Assembly (NCBI RefSeq): GCF_964355755.1
Contig: NC_092672.1
Coordinates: forward strand, 27,524,501-27,588,500
Direction of reading: 5' to 3'
Origin: Antedon mediterranea
Lineage: Eukaryota; Echinodermata; Crinoidea; Comatulida; Antedonidae
DNA length: 64,000 nt
The notes under the pieces were generated by a model. That model was not told where the DNA came from, did no database searches, and was given only the letters and a program-made list of their open reading frames with translations. A program made the translations under genes and the position numbers. This document shows, in pieces, positions 12,701 through 24,700 of this stretch. Position 1 is the first letter of the stretch. Every line of letters begins with the position of its first letter.

Positions 12701-15700
12701 TTTATACTACAGTACATACCTTTCAATTTTCCCTCTTTTAAGCGACATCAAAGAGAGTTGACCAGTGAACTTGATGTTTGGACATGGTTGGCTTGATATA
12801 CCTCTACAAGTGTCGCAGAAACAGCTCCTTTCCTTTGTTCCGATAACATGGTTAAATACCACTAAAGCTGTGAGAGCTGCGTGCATTTGGGATAGGACGG
12901 ATATTTGTAGTTCTTTCTCTGTCAGTCAGTTCAGAAACTAAACTGTTTACAGTTTCCACCTTCTCCTTTATAACGACGTGTTTAGCCTGAGTTTGAGTGC
13001 CGTTCTTATTTGTCTTTGTGTAAGCTTCGCTGACCCATACTTTCCACTTTATGGGGTCATCCCCTGAGCTTGCAGAAGAGGCTGTAGGTGCTTTGAAACA
13101 ACATCAACACAACATTTGTCGCATGTGCAGTCTATACACTCCTTTTTGAGGAACATTCCTGGGGCCTCGCATACTGTTATGGATGAGGCTTCGTACTTGT
13201 TTTTCGAAGCAACATGTTTGTTAGCAATGCACTTGGCATATAAGGATTCTACCTTAAATGTTACATTTGTCGAATTCGATTGGGAACTTTTGTTGTCAAG
13301 GTAAAGATTCGTTGAGTACTTTTTGTATTCGAATTGTAAATTTGTGCTCAACAGAAAGTCATTTGAATAGAAAACGTTGACAACGAAAGCTTTTTCATTA
13401 AGAACAATCTCAACGCTCAAAATACTCCGTTAAAGAAGTACTCAACGGAAAAACTACTCAACGGTCCACTCGAATACGACAATTGATACAATACTCACAC
13501 AGGCATTGCAAAAGTCTTTGAAACCGGTTTATAGTTTGCTAGCTTGACTGTGGAGAACTTGGTAAAACTAAGTGAGACAGTTGGATATGCAGCTTTAAAT
13601 TCATTGTAGGCCGTCTTCATTGTGCATTCCATCACCTTGCCTGGTGTCTTGTCTACAGCGGAAGGTGCATCTGGCAATTCTCTTGCAATCCACCCGATCA
13701 TAAAATGACAGAACTTTAGACACTGTGTCCTGGCTCAGAGCATAACTCCTTTGCTTTCTAAACTTTATCGAATGTGAATTGATTGGCTTGATCAAAAAAC
13801 TCCAACTCAGTCCTAGATGCTTTCGGACAAGTGTTTTTCCTATTTTGTTTTTGACACACACGGCCATAAACAGTTGACGCCTGAGTTGAATTTTTTTTTC
13901 AGGGCAGCTCGCGTCCTTGATTTTTCTACCATGCTCGAAAATATTTCTGCAAACTTATTTGGGCTCTTCGGCACCACTCTCCATGATCTTGATAAAGCCT
14001 TCCTTTTAGCTTTATTACTTGGAAAGGGGGTTGATGTTGGTGTCGACGACTATGTACAAGAGCTCTGCTTGTTTAAGGCATATGCCTCCCGTCGCTTCTC
14101 TAATATGCGCCGCTTTTTTTGGCTTGATTGATTTGCCCTCCTGCTACGTTGGTAATCCCTCCACTTCTGTTGTTTCTCACTGGTCTCCTTTCGAGTCTCT
14201 ATTGGAGGTGTTGTATTGATACCAGCATCTTTTTTCCGCTGTCTCATCCTCTGCATCCTGATCTTTGCTTTTGCGTTGTCTCTTATTTCGGTCTCCTTCC
14301 GAGTCTTCATTGGAGGTGTTGTATTGATATCAGCATCTTTTTTCCGCTGTCTCATCCTCTGCATCCTGATCTTTGCTTTTGCATTGTCTCTTACTCTTAC
14401 TTCGGTCTCCTTTCGAGTCTCCATTGGAGGTGTTGTATTGATACCAGCATCTTTTTTCCGCTGTCTCATCCTCTGCATCCTGATCTTTGCTTTTGCGTTG
14501 TCTCTTACTCTTACTTCATCACTTCGCTCTAATCTTCTTATCTTTAAGCGGGAACATTCAAATTTCCGAAATTCTGCATATTTTTGTGGATTTTCTTTTA
14601 AGTTTTTAAGGTGCAACCTCTGTGCTTTAGCATTCTTCGTCTTTTTTGATTCCCAAGGGACATCATCCAGATCAAGTTTATCACCTTTTTCAGTACAGCA
14701 ACGAAGCTTCATTCTGAGTATTAAAAAATAGTAATTCAATAAATATACGGTATGACTATACATTTCCTGACATAAATATATATACATTATCTTTTTAATA
14801 AATAAACTGTGACTGTGAAAGTCTTATAATTGTATTATATGTTGATCAACACACTTTAGGATACGTGTTATTGGCAAAGGACAGCATGTATGAATTTAAT
14901 TTTATGTTCGTAACAGGTGACACCATTGACAGTCAGAACTACGTAATATAATACAACTTCACAGGAAATTATATTTATTTAAAATACAAAATCAACATGA
15001 TGATGTTAAATTAAATTTCTTATTGTTAAAACAACTAAGATGGATGTGTAGAAAGCGATGACCTCGAATTGGACGACCCGGGCGCTTTTTTTTTTCGTAC
15101 ATAAGTTGGGGACCCCTCATGAAACGTCACAAAATAAACATGAATAATTCATCAGTTAAATTTGTTGTTCCGTGTGCACCCAGCGTATAGCAACAAGAAG
15201 TGATTACACAACTGCGGTTCTTTCTACAGTAGGCCTAGGATTGTAGGTCAATTCACGTGACTGCCTTCGCGCACACTTCTTCACACACACGTCCACTATG
15301 CAAAATGTGTCGAGGCTAATCGACAGCTAGGCAAGACATTAAACTAAGTAGTAATTGGACATAGCCCAAAGAAAGTTAAGACCCACAAGAATAAAGAATG
15401 TGTATAATTTGTGTACTGTAATTTTTTAATTCTGCTATTTTATTATCAAACAATATGCATGTACTCAAAGGAACTTTAAAAATGCGCATATTTATGAACA
15501 CATGAGATGGGAAGATTAGACCCACGAGAATAAAAAATGTATTTTTGTGTATATGTTTATTGTTTAATTTTGCTGACTTATTACTCGGACTGTGTCATAC
15601 CTAACACCAAAGAACTTATAACACAAGAATCTCCTGTTCGTCCGAAGCGCGTAACAATTTTGAAAGGCATTGTGGGATAGAATAGAGCTATGGGTGGCGC

Positions 15701-18700
15701 CATTGTGAGCCATGGACTAGGGCGCCCGCATCAAATTAGAAAGTCAAAATCATAGAGGGGATCTGCTAATGCTCTAGGGGGGGTAGAGTAATTGACTGAG
15801 GAGTAGGGCGCCCGCATCAAATTAGAAAGTCAAAATCATAGAGGGGATCTGCTAATACTCTAGGGGGGTAGAGTAATTGACTTCCTAGTTTGGAGGGGGC
15901 GCTGCTCCATGCTGTGAAATGGTGTCGCCCAGTTTGACCTTTTAACACTGTACTTCCGATACTGTTTGAATGCAAATTGAACAGGAGATTCTTGTGTTAT
16001 AAGTTCTTTGCTAACACACAGGTCACACACACCCACACAGCTACTACTAGAATAGACATGGGTTTAGAGACTAATAATTAGGCCTAATAGTATCAATAGA
16101 AACAAACTATAATTTTAACACGTATTTATAGTAATAAATTATATTAAAAACACCATAAACTAAAGGCTGATTATTTCGACAATCCACACAAAACGCCGCT
16201 ATTCTATTATGAAATCGCACGCGGCAACCACAGCGGAGATAGGCCTAGAATCGTACCGCACTTGTGTAATCACTTCTTGTTGCTATACGCTTGGGTGCAC
16301 ATACGAAACAAGAAAATTTAACTGATGAATTATTCATGTTTATTTTGTGACGTTTCATGAGGGGGGTCCCCAACTTATGTATGAAAAAAAAAATCGTGAC
16401 CCGGGCGACCTCGAATTGGACGACCTTGAATTGGACAACCCATAACACGAAACCGACGACGGGTGTCACGAAACCTAAGACCACGAAAGCTCAGACTCCC
16501 TAAGACCACGAAAGCTAAGACCCAACACCTAAGATTACAAATACTAAGATATACTACAGCTTAAAAACAATACTTGTTTATCCATACATAACTTTAAACA
16601 CAGTAGGTTTCATTTATTACCATAACTATAATTTAATACTACCGCAAAACATTATTTTCGCCCGTTGAGTAAATGTATATTTTTTCTTTACAACAAACAA
16701 ACTTGACGGGTTGTTTGTTGGTATATATTTACTCCATTGTGTTGGTTCAGAGGATGTTTTTCTTACGCACCTGCCTTTCTTGTATTTTGACTCCAAATTT
16801 GTTGACTAACTTTATCCTGAACACCACACTTTAAAATTAGGACTTATAAGTACTTTCAGAAGGAGAAACACATAATAACAAATAAATAAATCCTTTAAAT
16901 TGATGATTTTACAGATGTGTTTCTTTGTATACTGTAATGTAACTCCTCGAGCTCCCACCATGCTCAATGTTTTTGTTTCTATGGAGCGCCAAAAGAGCAA
17001 CAATAATAGTACAAGCATAAAAACAGAAAGAAAACGAAACAAAAAAACTTATCATGATTTTTAAATTAAAATTTATTTGCCAGTATTTATTTCTTCGTAC
17101 TTGCATGATTATACTATTATCATTACAATTTTAATTTTACATTGTTCCATCCACACTGTAGATGGACTCCACAGAGTTTTCAGCCCTCTATATAATTTTT
17201 GCTCTTTTGACGTTCCATAGAAACAAAAACATTGAACATGGGGTAGGCCTACTGTAGTACTGTAGGCTAGTCATTTTGTGTGCGAGAAAAACGTCTGTAA
17301 AATCATCAATTTAAAAATGTATTTGTTACTTTTTATGTGATTCTTTTTTATGAAAGTGCCAATTCTAAGGTGTGGTATTCAGAATAAATGTTGGGAGTTA
17401 AAATCATGGAGTAAAGAATACAAGGCAGGTGCGAAAGATAAATATTTGTAATCTTAGGTTAGGTGTTGGGTCTTAGCTTTCGTGATCTTAGGTCTTAGGG
17501 GGTCTTCGCTTTCGTGGTCTTAGGTTTCGTGACACCCAACCGACGACTCCTATAGCCTAGCCTAGGCCTAGCTAGTGTGGTATAACATCCCGAAGGAATG
17601 TTTGTTTACACCCAGCCCAGCCAGGGCAGGGAACTCTAAAAAACCATGGAAAAACACTAGGCCTAGGCCTAAGTAAATTACGATTTTAACATAAACTTCT
17701 ACCATTAAGTAAAAAACCAAAGGTTATTAGTGTTCATAGATACTTATATTACAATAATAATTGAAAACATACCTTGATTATGTTCCAATGTGATAGGATA
17801 TTTGATGATAAAGTATGATGAAATATGATGTGCGTAACACCGCGCAAAAAAAGTTGACACGAAAGGTGTTATCGCCTGTAGCAGTGACATTTGACCTGTA
17901 TCCAGACGTTTTATTGTGTATATTAGTTGTACTGCTGGGACTTCCTTATCAGCGACCAGCGATGACAGACTAGCGCTCTGCACATGTGGTGTGGGCCTGT
18001 CAAATCTTCCAAATGACGTTCGTAACAGACTTGAAACGACACACGTAAACATGTTTTGAATTGTTTTTTTTTACTGATATAAATAGCCATACAAAATTAT
18101 TAAACTTGCCAATGTTTTAGTTAGATAAGATATAAATTACAAATAATTCGTTGATTGAATAAACCTGTGTATTACTCGCAAGCTAGCCCCATATGATGTT
18201 CGTAACATTTCTTGACACGATATTATGTTACGAACGTAAGCCTGTGTTTACCATTCGAATCAAATTACATAATTGCTATTTTTTCACATTCTCTAAAACG
18301 ATCTCATAGAGCAACACGTAATGCATAATGCACACACAAAAAACACATAAATATTATCATTGGTGACCTCTGAAAACATAATTTAGTTTTAGAAGATTTT
18401 TATGTCAAAATGTGGTGTCTATTTTTGGTACATATTAAATTACATTTATTAAGTTCAGAAAAAAATTCCGCTGAGGTTTCATTCGTATAATTACCTATAT
18501 CAACAACTTACATGATCGTAAAATATATGTACATTTAAATACATATAAGACTAATTAGCAACATGTTTTAAAGAAATATATAAACGCCGTGGTTAGGATT
18601 CCGGCACCGGAACTCAACTGCCCAGCGTTAGGGAATCCGACACGCTATTGCGCATGCCCAGAGCGAGGTAATCGGCGACTCTATACCACCTATCAACAAC

Positions 18701-21700
18701 AGCGATGGATCATTTCATAGCTGCGCCACACACGGCAAACTAGTCTAGATGCCTACTAATACGGTATCCACTAATCTAGGCTAGGGTTACCAGTTAGACG
18801 TGACCAGTGGACCTATTTATTTTTTAATTAAATAGTGGTTGCTTCATTCATATATAAACTTCATATCATTATGAATTATATAATTACATGACTAGTTTTA
18901 TGATTTTTCATAACGCATTATACTGTACATAACAACATGCAATCACAAGTTGATTTGTTGACGGCAGCCACCGCGTGGATGTGAAAACTGTTTGGAAAGT
19001 CAGGGTCGCAACGCTAAAAACAGCATTACGATTCTTAGATAGATACTGATACTTATTAATATCATTATAATTATTTTAACGCGTGGCGTAGTCGTATTTT
19101 AATTATTAATTCATGTATGGCATAGGCCAAGTTTCATCCATCGCTCTCTCGCTCGCGCAACGACTATCTAGGCTACAGTAAATCCCTATAACACTCCGAC
19201 TCTCGGTGGTGTGGTGTGTGTGGCACTCTATAAGTGCAAGCTATAATTCACTTCCCAGAGCTATGAGCATGCGCAATAGCGTGTCGGATTCCCTAACGGT
19301 GGGCAGTTGAGTTCCGGTGCCGGAATCCTAACCACGGCGATATATAAACGCCGTGGTTAGGATTCCGGCACTCAACCCCAGCGTCCCGGCCCAGCGTTAG
19401 GGAATCCGACACGCTATTGTGCATGCCCAGAGCGAGGTAATCGGCGACTCTATACTTTATCATCTACAGACTAACACTATCTTTGCTAACAGCGATGGAT
19501 CAATTAATTGCGCCACGGCGAACTAGCCTAACTCATTCATATATAAACTTCATATAATTATGAATTATAATTACATGACTAGTTTTATGATTTTCAAGTA
19601 CAAAATAAAGATTTCATTTAACGCATTATTATACTGTAATAACATGCACTCGTATACAAGTTGATTTGTTGACGGCAGCCGCCGCCCGGATATGATGTGA
19701 AAAAACAGAACTTTTCGGGAAGTCGCGGTCGCAACGCTACGCTATATTCACTTTCGTACATTTCTTGAAATACGCAAGCGTTATGCCACTGGGAGGCCTG
19801 TGTTTTTGTCCCGTTCCGAACTTCATAACTTCCTCTGTCTAATAACATTAGAGCATTACGATTCTTAGATAGATCATAATAATTATTTTAACGTGTGGCG
19901 TAGTCGTATTTTAATTATTTAATTCATGACGTATGGCCTAGGCCAAGTTTCATCCATCGCTCTCTCGCTCGCGCAACGACTAACTAGGCTACTACAGCAA
20001 ATCCCTATAATAACAACGTCCGACTCTTGGGTGGTGTGGTGCGCGGTCTGTGGCACTATAGAGTAGTGCAAGGTACAATTACTTCACTCTGGGCATGCGC
20101 AATAGCGTGTCGGATTCCCTGACGGTGGGCAGTTGAATTCCGGTGCCGGAATCCTAACCACGGCGATATATAAAATCTCTGCAGTATCATATTTGTGCAT
20201 ATAACATTAGAGTTCAGGGATGAAGAAGGGGATGGGAAGAACAATTTTTACATATATTCTCTATCCACTCAGTAACAAAATATTGTTTTAAATGTTTTCT
20301 AGGCCTATCAATAATATACAACTAAACACAGTAAAACATTTAAGATTTATAATACTTTTTTTAAACTGTCCCTGTTATAGTCGATTGAAATAGTAAAGTA
20401 CATGTAACGATACACCACTACGACGTTTATATTTTTTATAATTATTATATATTAATACAAACATTGAGAAGCAACTGTCAGTAATCTACCCAAAGTCACA
20501 GTAATAAATGTTCTTTGTATATTTTGTTTATATATCTAACAGTAACCACATTCACAGAAGACAATTTCGATTCAAATGGCGACCAAAAATGGTTAATACA
20601 TACATTATTTACATTCAATATTGTAAAAGTATTGCAATACTATAATAAGTTTTATTCTCCAAGGGCCCATAAAGTTACCTATTAGTGTTCAACCAAGGGC
20701 TCATAAATTTACCTACTAACTGGGAGTCTGAGAGATTGGAATGTTTCATTCATCACAAATCAATACATTTGTTTAAATGTATATTAAATCTATCAAAATA
20801 GTATTTTTCAAAGAAAATCGGCCTGTCTTCAACATTATGATACTGTACTCGAGCTGTTCAACCGGTTTTCAGCTATTAAAAACAATTGTCGTAGGAGGAG
20901 ATAGGAAAATGAAAAGTATCCTCGTATTATTGTGTGCAGGTATTTTTCATGAGGACATCCATTAGACAGTGTAAACCACGATCAGAAAACACCCCTATTT
21001 GGGGCAAGTCGTTGAACCTAAATTTGTTTTAATTGTCAATAACTAATTATCTAACTAACTTTAATTAGTAAACAGGGTTACATCAGGTGGTTAAAATCAG
21101 TACCGAGATTCTAACCAACTTTATATAACATCGAGTAAACATTCTAGAAATAACGCGCGATTTACCGACTTTTGCCCTTACTTAAATTTATATAGACTAG
21201 ATGGTACGCTCGCGTACCATCTAGGTCGTGCCCACAGATGGTTCTCGAATACATAATAATTTCAGCGTTAAAAAACTGGCGATTTAAAATGTACGTACCG
21301 CAGGACAATAATACATGTCGTTTACAGGAACGAATAAATAGACAATGTGATTTATGTACTCAACTAAAATTAGCACCCTGGGAATTACTTCCGAAAGAGA
21401 AACTTGTCACAAAATGAGACCAATTGTTTAAGTCAAATTTAAACAAACTTAATTTGTGTTTTGTATGTAACATTAGTGTTGAGGGATGGGGAAGAGGATG
21501 GGTGCAAAGAGGAACAATTTTTAAATATATTCTTTATCCATTTAGTAAAGAAATATTCATTGTTTTCATGTTTTACAAATAATATACCACTAAACACGTC
21601 ACTCCCGTATTGTAGAGTAGCAGTACCTCCGACGATCAATCAGTCAATGAATAGAGTTGATGAAGCCACATGGTCAGTGCTACTCTATACTACGCGCCCA

Positions 21701-24700
21701 TTTATTAAGTACAATAAAAACAAAGGCCAGGACTGTATAGTGCCTATGAAAATTATCCCGTTAGGCCTATATTTTATTAAACGTATTACTATTAAAATAT
21801 TAACAATGCTGCAGCATTTCATGACCCCTGTTGTTTTATTTGCTTTTCCGTCAATGATTCTCATAAATAAATCGCGATGACAAAAGAGGTGTTTTGTTTT
21901 TTTCAAATCACTAAATTATAATGTAATGATGATCGAGCCGGACCGCTAATTGTTAAACGATGATTTTAACTGTCAAAAACATGATCGTCAGTCAATGGCT
22001 CGGAGTTTCGATAAATCTCGCGTCGCATGTGTTACGTGGTGGTGGAAAACACTCTCAGTAAGTTTGCTTCATTTATATGCATGAGACTCTGTGACGACCT
22101 GCTTTAACGTGACGTCATTTTACTTTAGGTGCATGCAAAGAAGTAGTCACCGCGATCGACCCGGCGCGCGTGTAAGAAAATAATACCGGCCTAGGCTAGG
22201 ACAAGTTTATGCTTATATAAAAGCTGAAAAACATCGTCGCATTGTAAAAATTTAGATGTAAAGTACAGGCAAGTTGTTAACTTGCTTTGGTACCCTAGGT
22301 AAATATCAGCTGCATGTTCCACATGTCGTAATTTGCGAGCTTTAGACTTTTAGAGTGTTTGGTAAATGACATTATGAGATGTTTGTAAATCGTTTTAAAC
22401 GTAACTTACAATGCGCTAGAACGCCAACATTTTCAGGGGCCGTCGGCCCCTGGACCCCGACCGGGGGCCCTTGGCGGCCCCCTGGCCCCCCTATTTCAAT
22501 ATTCTGGATCCGCCCCTGCGTTCAAACGAATTACAACATATACTTTGAATGCCACTTGTTGTATATGTTGCAATTCGTTTGAACGGATTAATAATTTGTT
22601 TGAACAGATTATTCGTTCATTCAATGTTGCCTTTTTTAGTAAACTTTCAGCGTACAAAGTACCAATAGAATGTTAGGGTATGCCTATGACATGTAGGTTT
22701 AAAAAAGTATGACATTCTTGTACAGTACGAAGTGTGAAATGTATTATGTTACAAGATATGTTATGTTACGTATGTAAATGAAAATTATATCAATAAACAT
22801 AAGAAATAATCCTAAACACTTGCTTTTTTTAGCCTTCAATGTTTTTCTCCACAAGGTAGAAAAGATGCCATCTGTCCAGTCATTTGTGGCTACATCTAGC
22901 CTACCAAACATCTGCGGTGCTGTGATAGCCTTGGGGTTCATACGCATTTCTTTATGTAGAGCTCCACAGTCTCCCATGGCTTTCATAAGGATATTAATAC
23001 AGCAAGTCTTGCCAGCTCCTGATGGGCCTAATGCCATCATACCATGGCGTACTCTTTGAGTTTCAAATAACTACAATTTTAAAGAAAAGCTTTAAAAGTA
23101 AAATATATGTTCACCAACTCTGTGTACATAACATTCTAACATGTATGAAATGCAAAATGTGTCTGATAAAAGAGCTTCTGATTTTTGATGGCCGATGACT
23201 TAACTAGGTCGGGTCAATCAATATGTCATCTGTCGTCGTCAGAACCGTGTTAAGGGTCTTTCACACCTGTTCCGGAATGGTTCCGGTCCGGCGAATCGAA
23301 CATCAATGTTTCGTTTTCACGACGCTCCACGTGGCTATGGGCCAATCGATTTGGCGTTCGATTAGATTATCCGCCGCCGGACCGGAACCGTTTAAGGTGG
23401 AGAGCGAGGAATATACATGAATATTAAAAATAATAATAAAGTATTCATTAAAGGCCCCGTACACCATTAGACCATGCTATACAAAATCAATCTTGAACTT
23501 TCTTATATCAATAAACACACATGTGCTGCTATTATTGTGCTGTCATTGAATTGTATGATCTTTGGTGCAACAGGTAGCAGAGGAAGGCTACGCCAAACAA
23601 CTTTAGGAAAAGATAAGAAAAGATAGGAAAGATAAATTAAGCATAGTGCTACATCTACTTGTCTTGCAACAGCTCCTTGCAGTTCATCATACGTGGCATT
23701 ATCAAGTTGAATGCCATAGGGAAAATCACCATTAAATAAGACTCAGAAATTGGTGGGGAGGGAGAAAAGAATAGGCTGGTGTAGAGTTACTACCTGAACA
23801 ACTTTAAGATTCCAAGCAGGGTGATTAACTAAACCTGCTGCATCTACTTGTCCTGCAACAGCTACTTGCAATTCCTCATACGTGGCATTATCAAGTTGAA
23901 TGCCAGGAAACAAATCACTGATGAGGCTCAAGAATAGAGGTTCATCTTCATCAACCTGAATAAAGCAACATATTAAGGAACTGTTTAGTTTAACTCGGAA
24001 TCTGAAGATGCTAAAGTTACAGTTCAAAATTTTATTGAAGGCATGTCATTTGGGGTTGGCTAAAGTGTATGGTCTCTGATCTAATTCTAAAAAGTAACAT
24101 CAAGCAGAATAATTGAATTTATGGGATGCAAACATAACATTCTAAATAATAAACAAAGATTACATAATTACATAATATTCTGTTCTTCAAACCTTAATAT
24201 TTTACAGAAATAAGTTATATTTGCTGGTGGTACAGTTAAGTAAGTAATCTTCTAAACAGTTATTGGTATTGAGGTATGGAGCAATGGGATCATCTTGATC
24301 AAGCTCCTTCAAAAGGTTCTTGTAACATCGAGAATCCATTATTTTAAATAAATGAACCAGACAAATAGCAAATTTACCAATTTAGAAAGATTCATGTCTC
24401 GCAGCACTCTCATTACAATAGTTGATTCACTCTCCGATGGTCTAGCCCGCTTTTGAGCTCCCAGCGTTCTCAATACGGATAGAATGTTACGTAAACCAAA
24501 ATCATAATGGACCTAGAAGAAAAAATGATTAACAACAAAACATTTCAGTAAGGTAGAATAAAGTAAAAACTTGAAAAACTAGCCATGTGAGTGTGAATTT
24601 CCTCTGGATACTGTAGTGTGAACGCAAACTAGCCATGTGAGTGTGAATTTCCTCTGGATACTGTAGTGTGAACACAAACTAGCCATGTGAGTGTGAATTT

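Larger units (their letters stand above)
9723..22823. other. Dynein intron 42, 13.1 kb transposon-rich intron with GC donor
   Basis: By far the longest intron of the gene; most others are under 2 kb. It holds the exon-43 relic, a hairpin-family fragment, a fold-back element, a decayed spliced transposon gene, a nested inverted-repeat element, a Mutator-like element, two tandem TIR elements and two more hairpin-family copies. Stretches with nothing recognisable are 9859-10260, 10431-11240, 14790-15060 and 21960-22400. Confidence 0.85.

Noticed and set aside
13049-13420. Intact independent Cys-rich gene
   Set aside because: It continues in pieces into neighbouring blocks of the decayed transposon gene on the same strand.
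14128-14731. Plus-strand frames of 134 and 171 codons with hydrophobic repeats
   Set aside because: They are the antisense of the basic tandem repeat of the transposon gene. The hydrophobic look comes from reading Arg/Lys codons backwards.
16812-17106. Hydrophobic frames of 65-76 codons, also present at 58718-59021
   Set aside because: They lie within the palindromic core of the Mutator-like element; the copies differ by indels that change the frame.
24240-24340. Minus-strand short frame ([20 protein letters not shown]...)
   Set aside because: About 45 codons, no family recognised, no acceptor/donor pair fitting the dynein phases.
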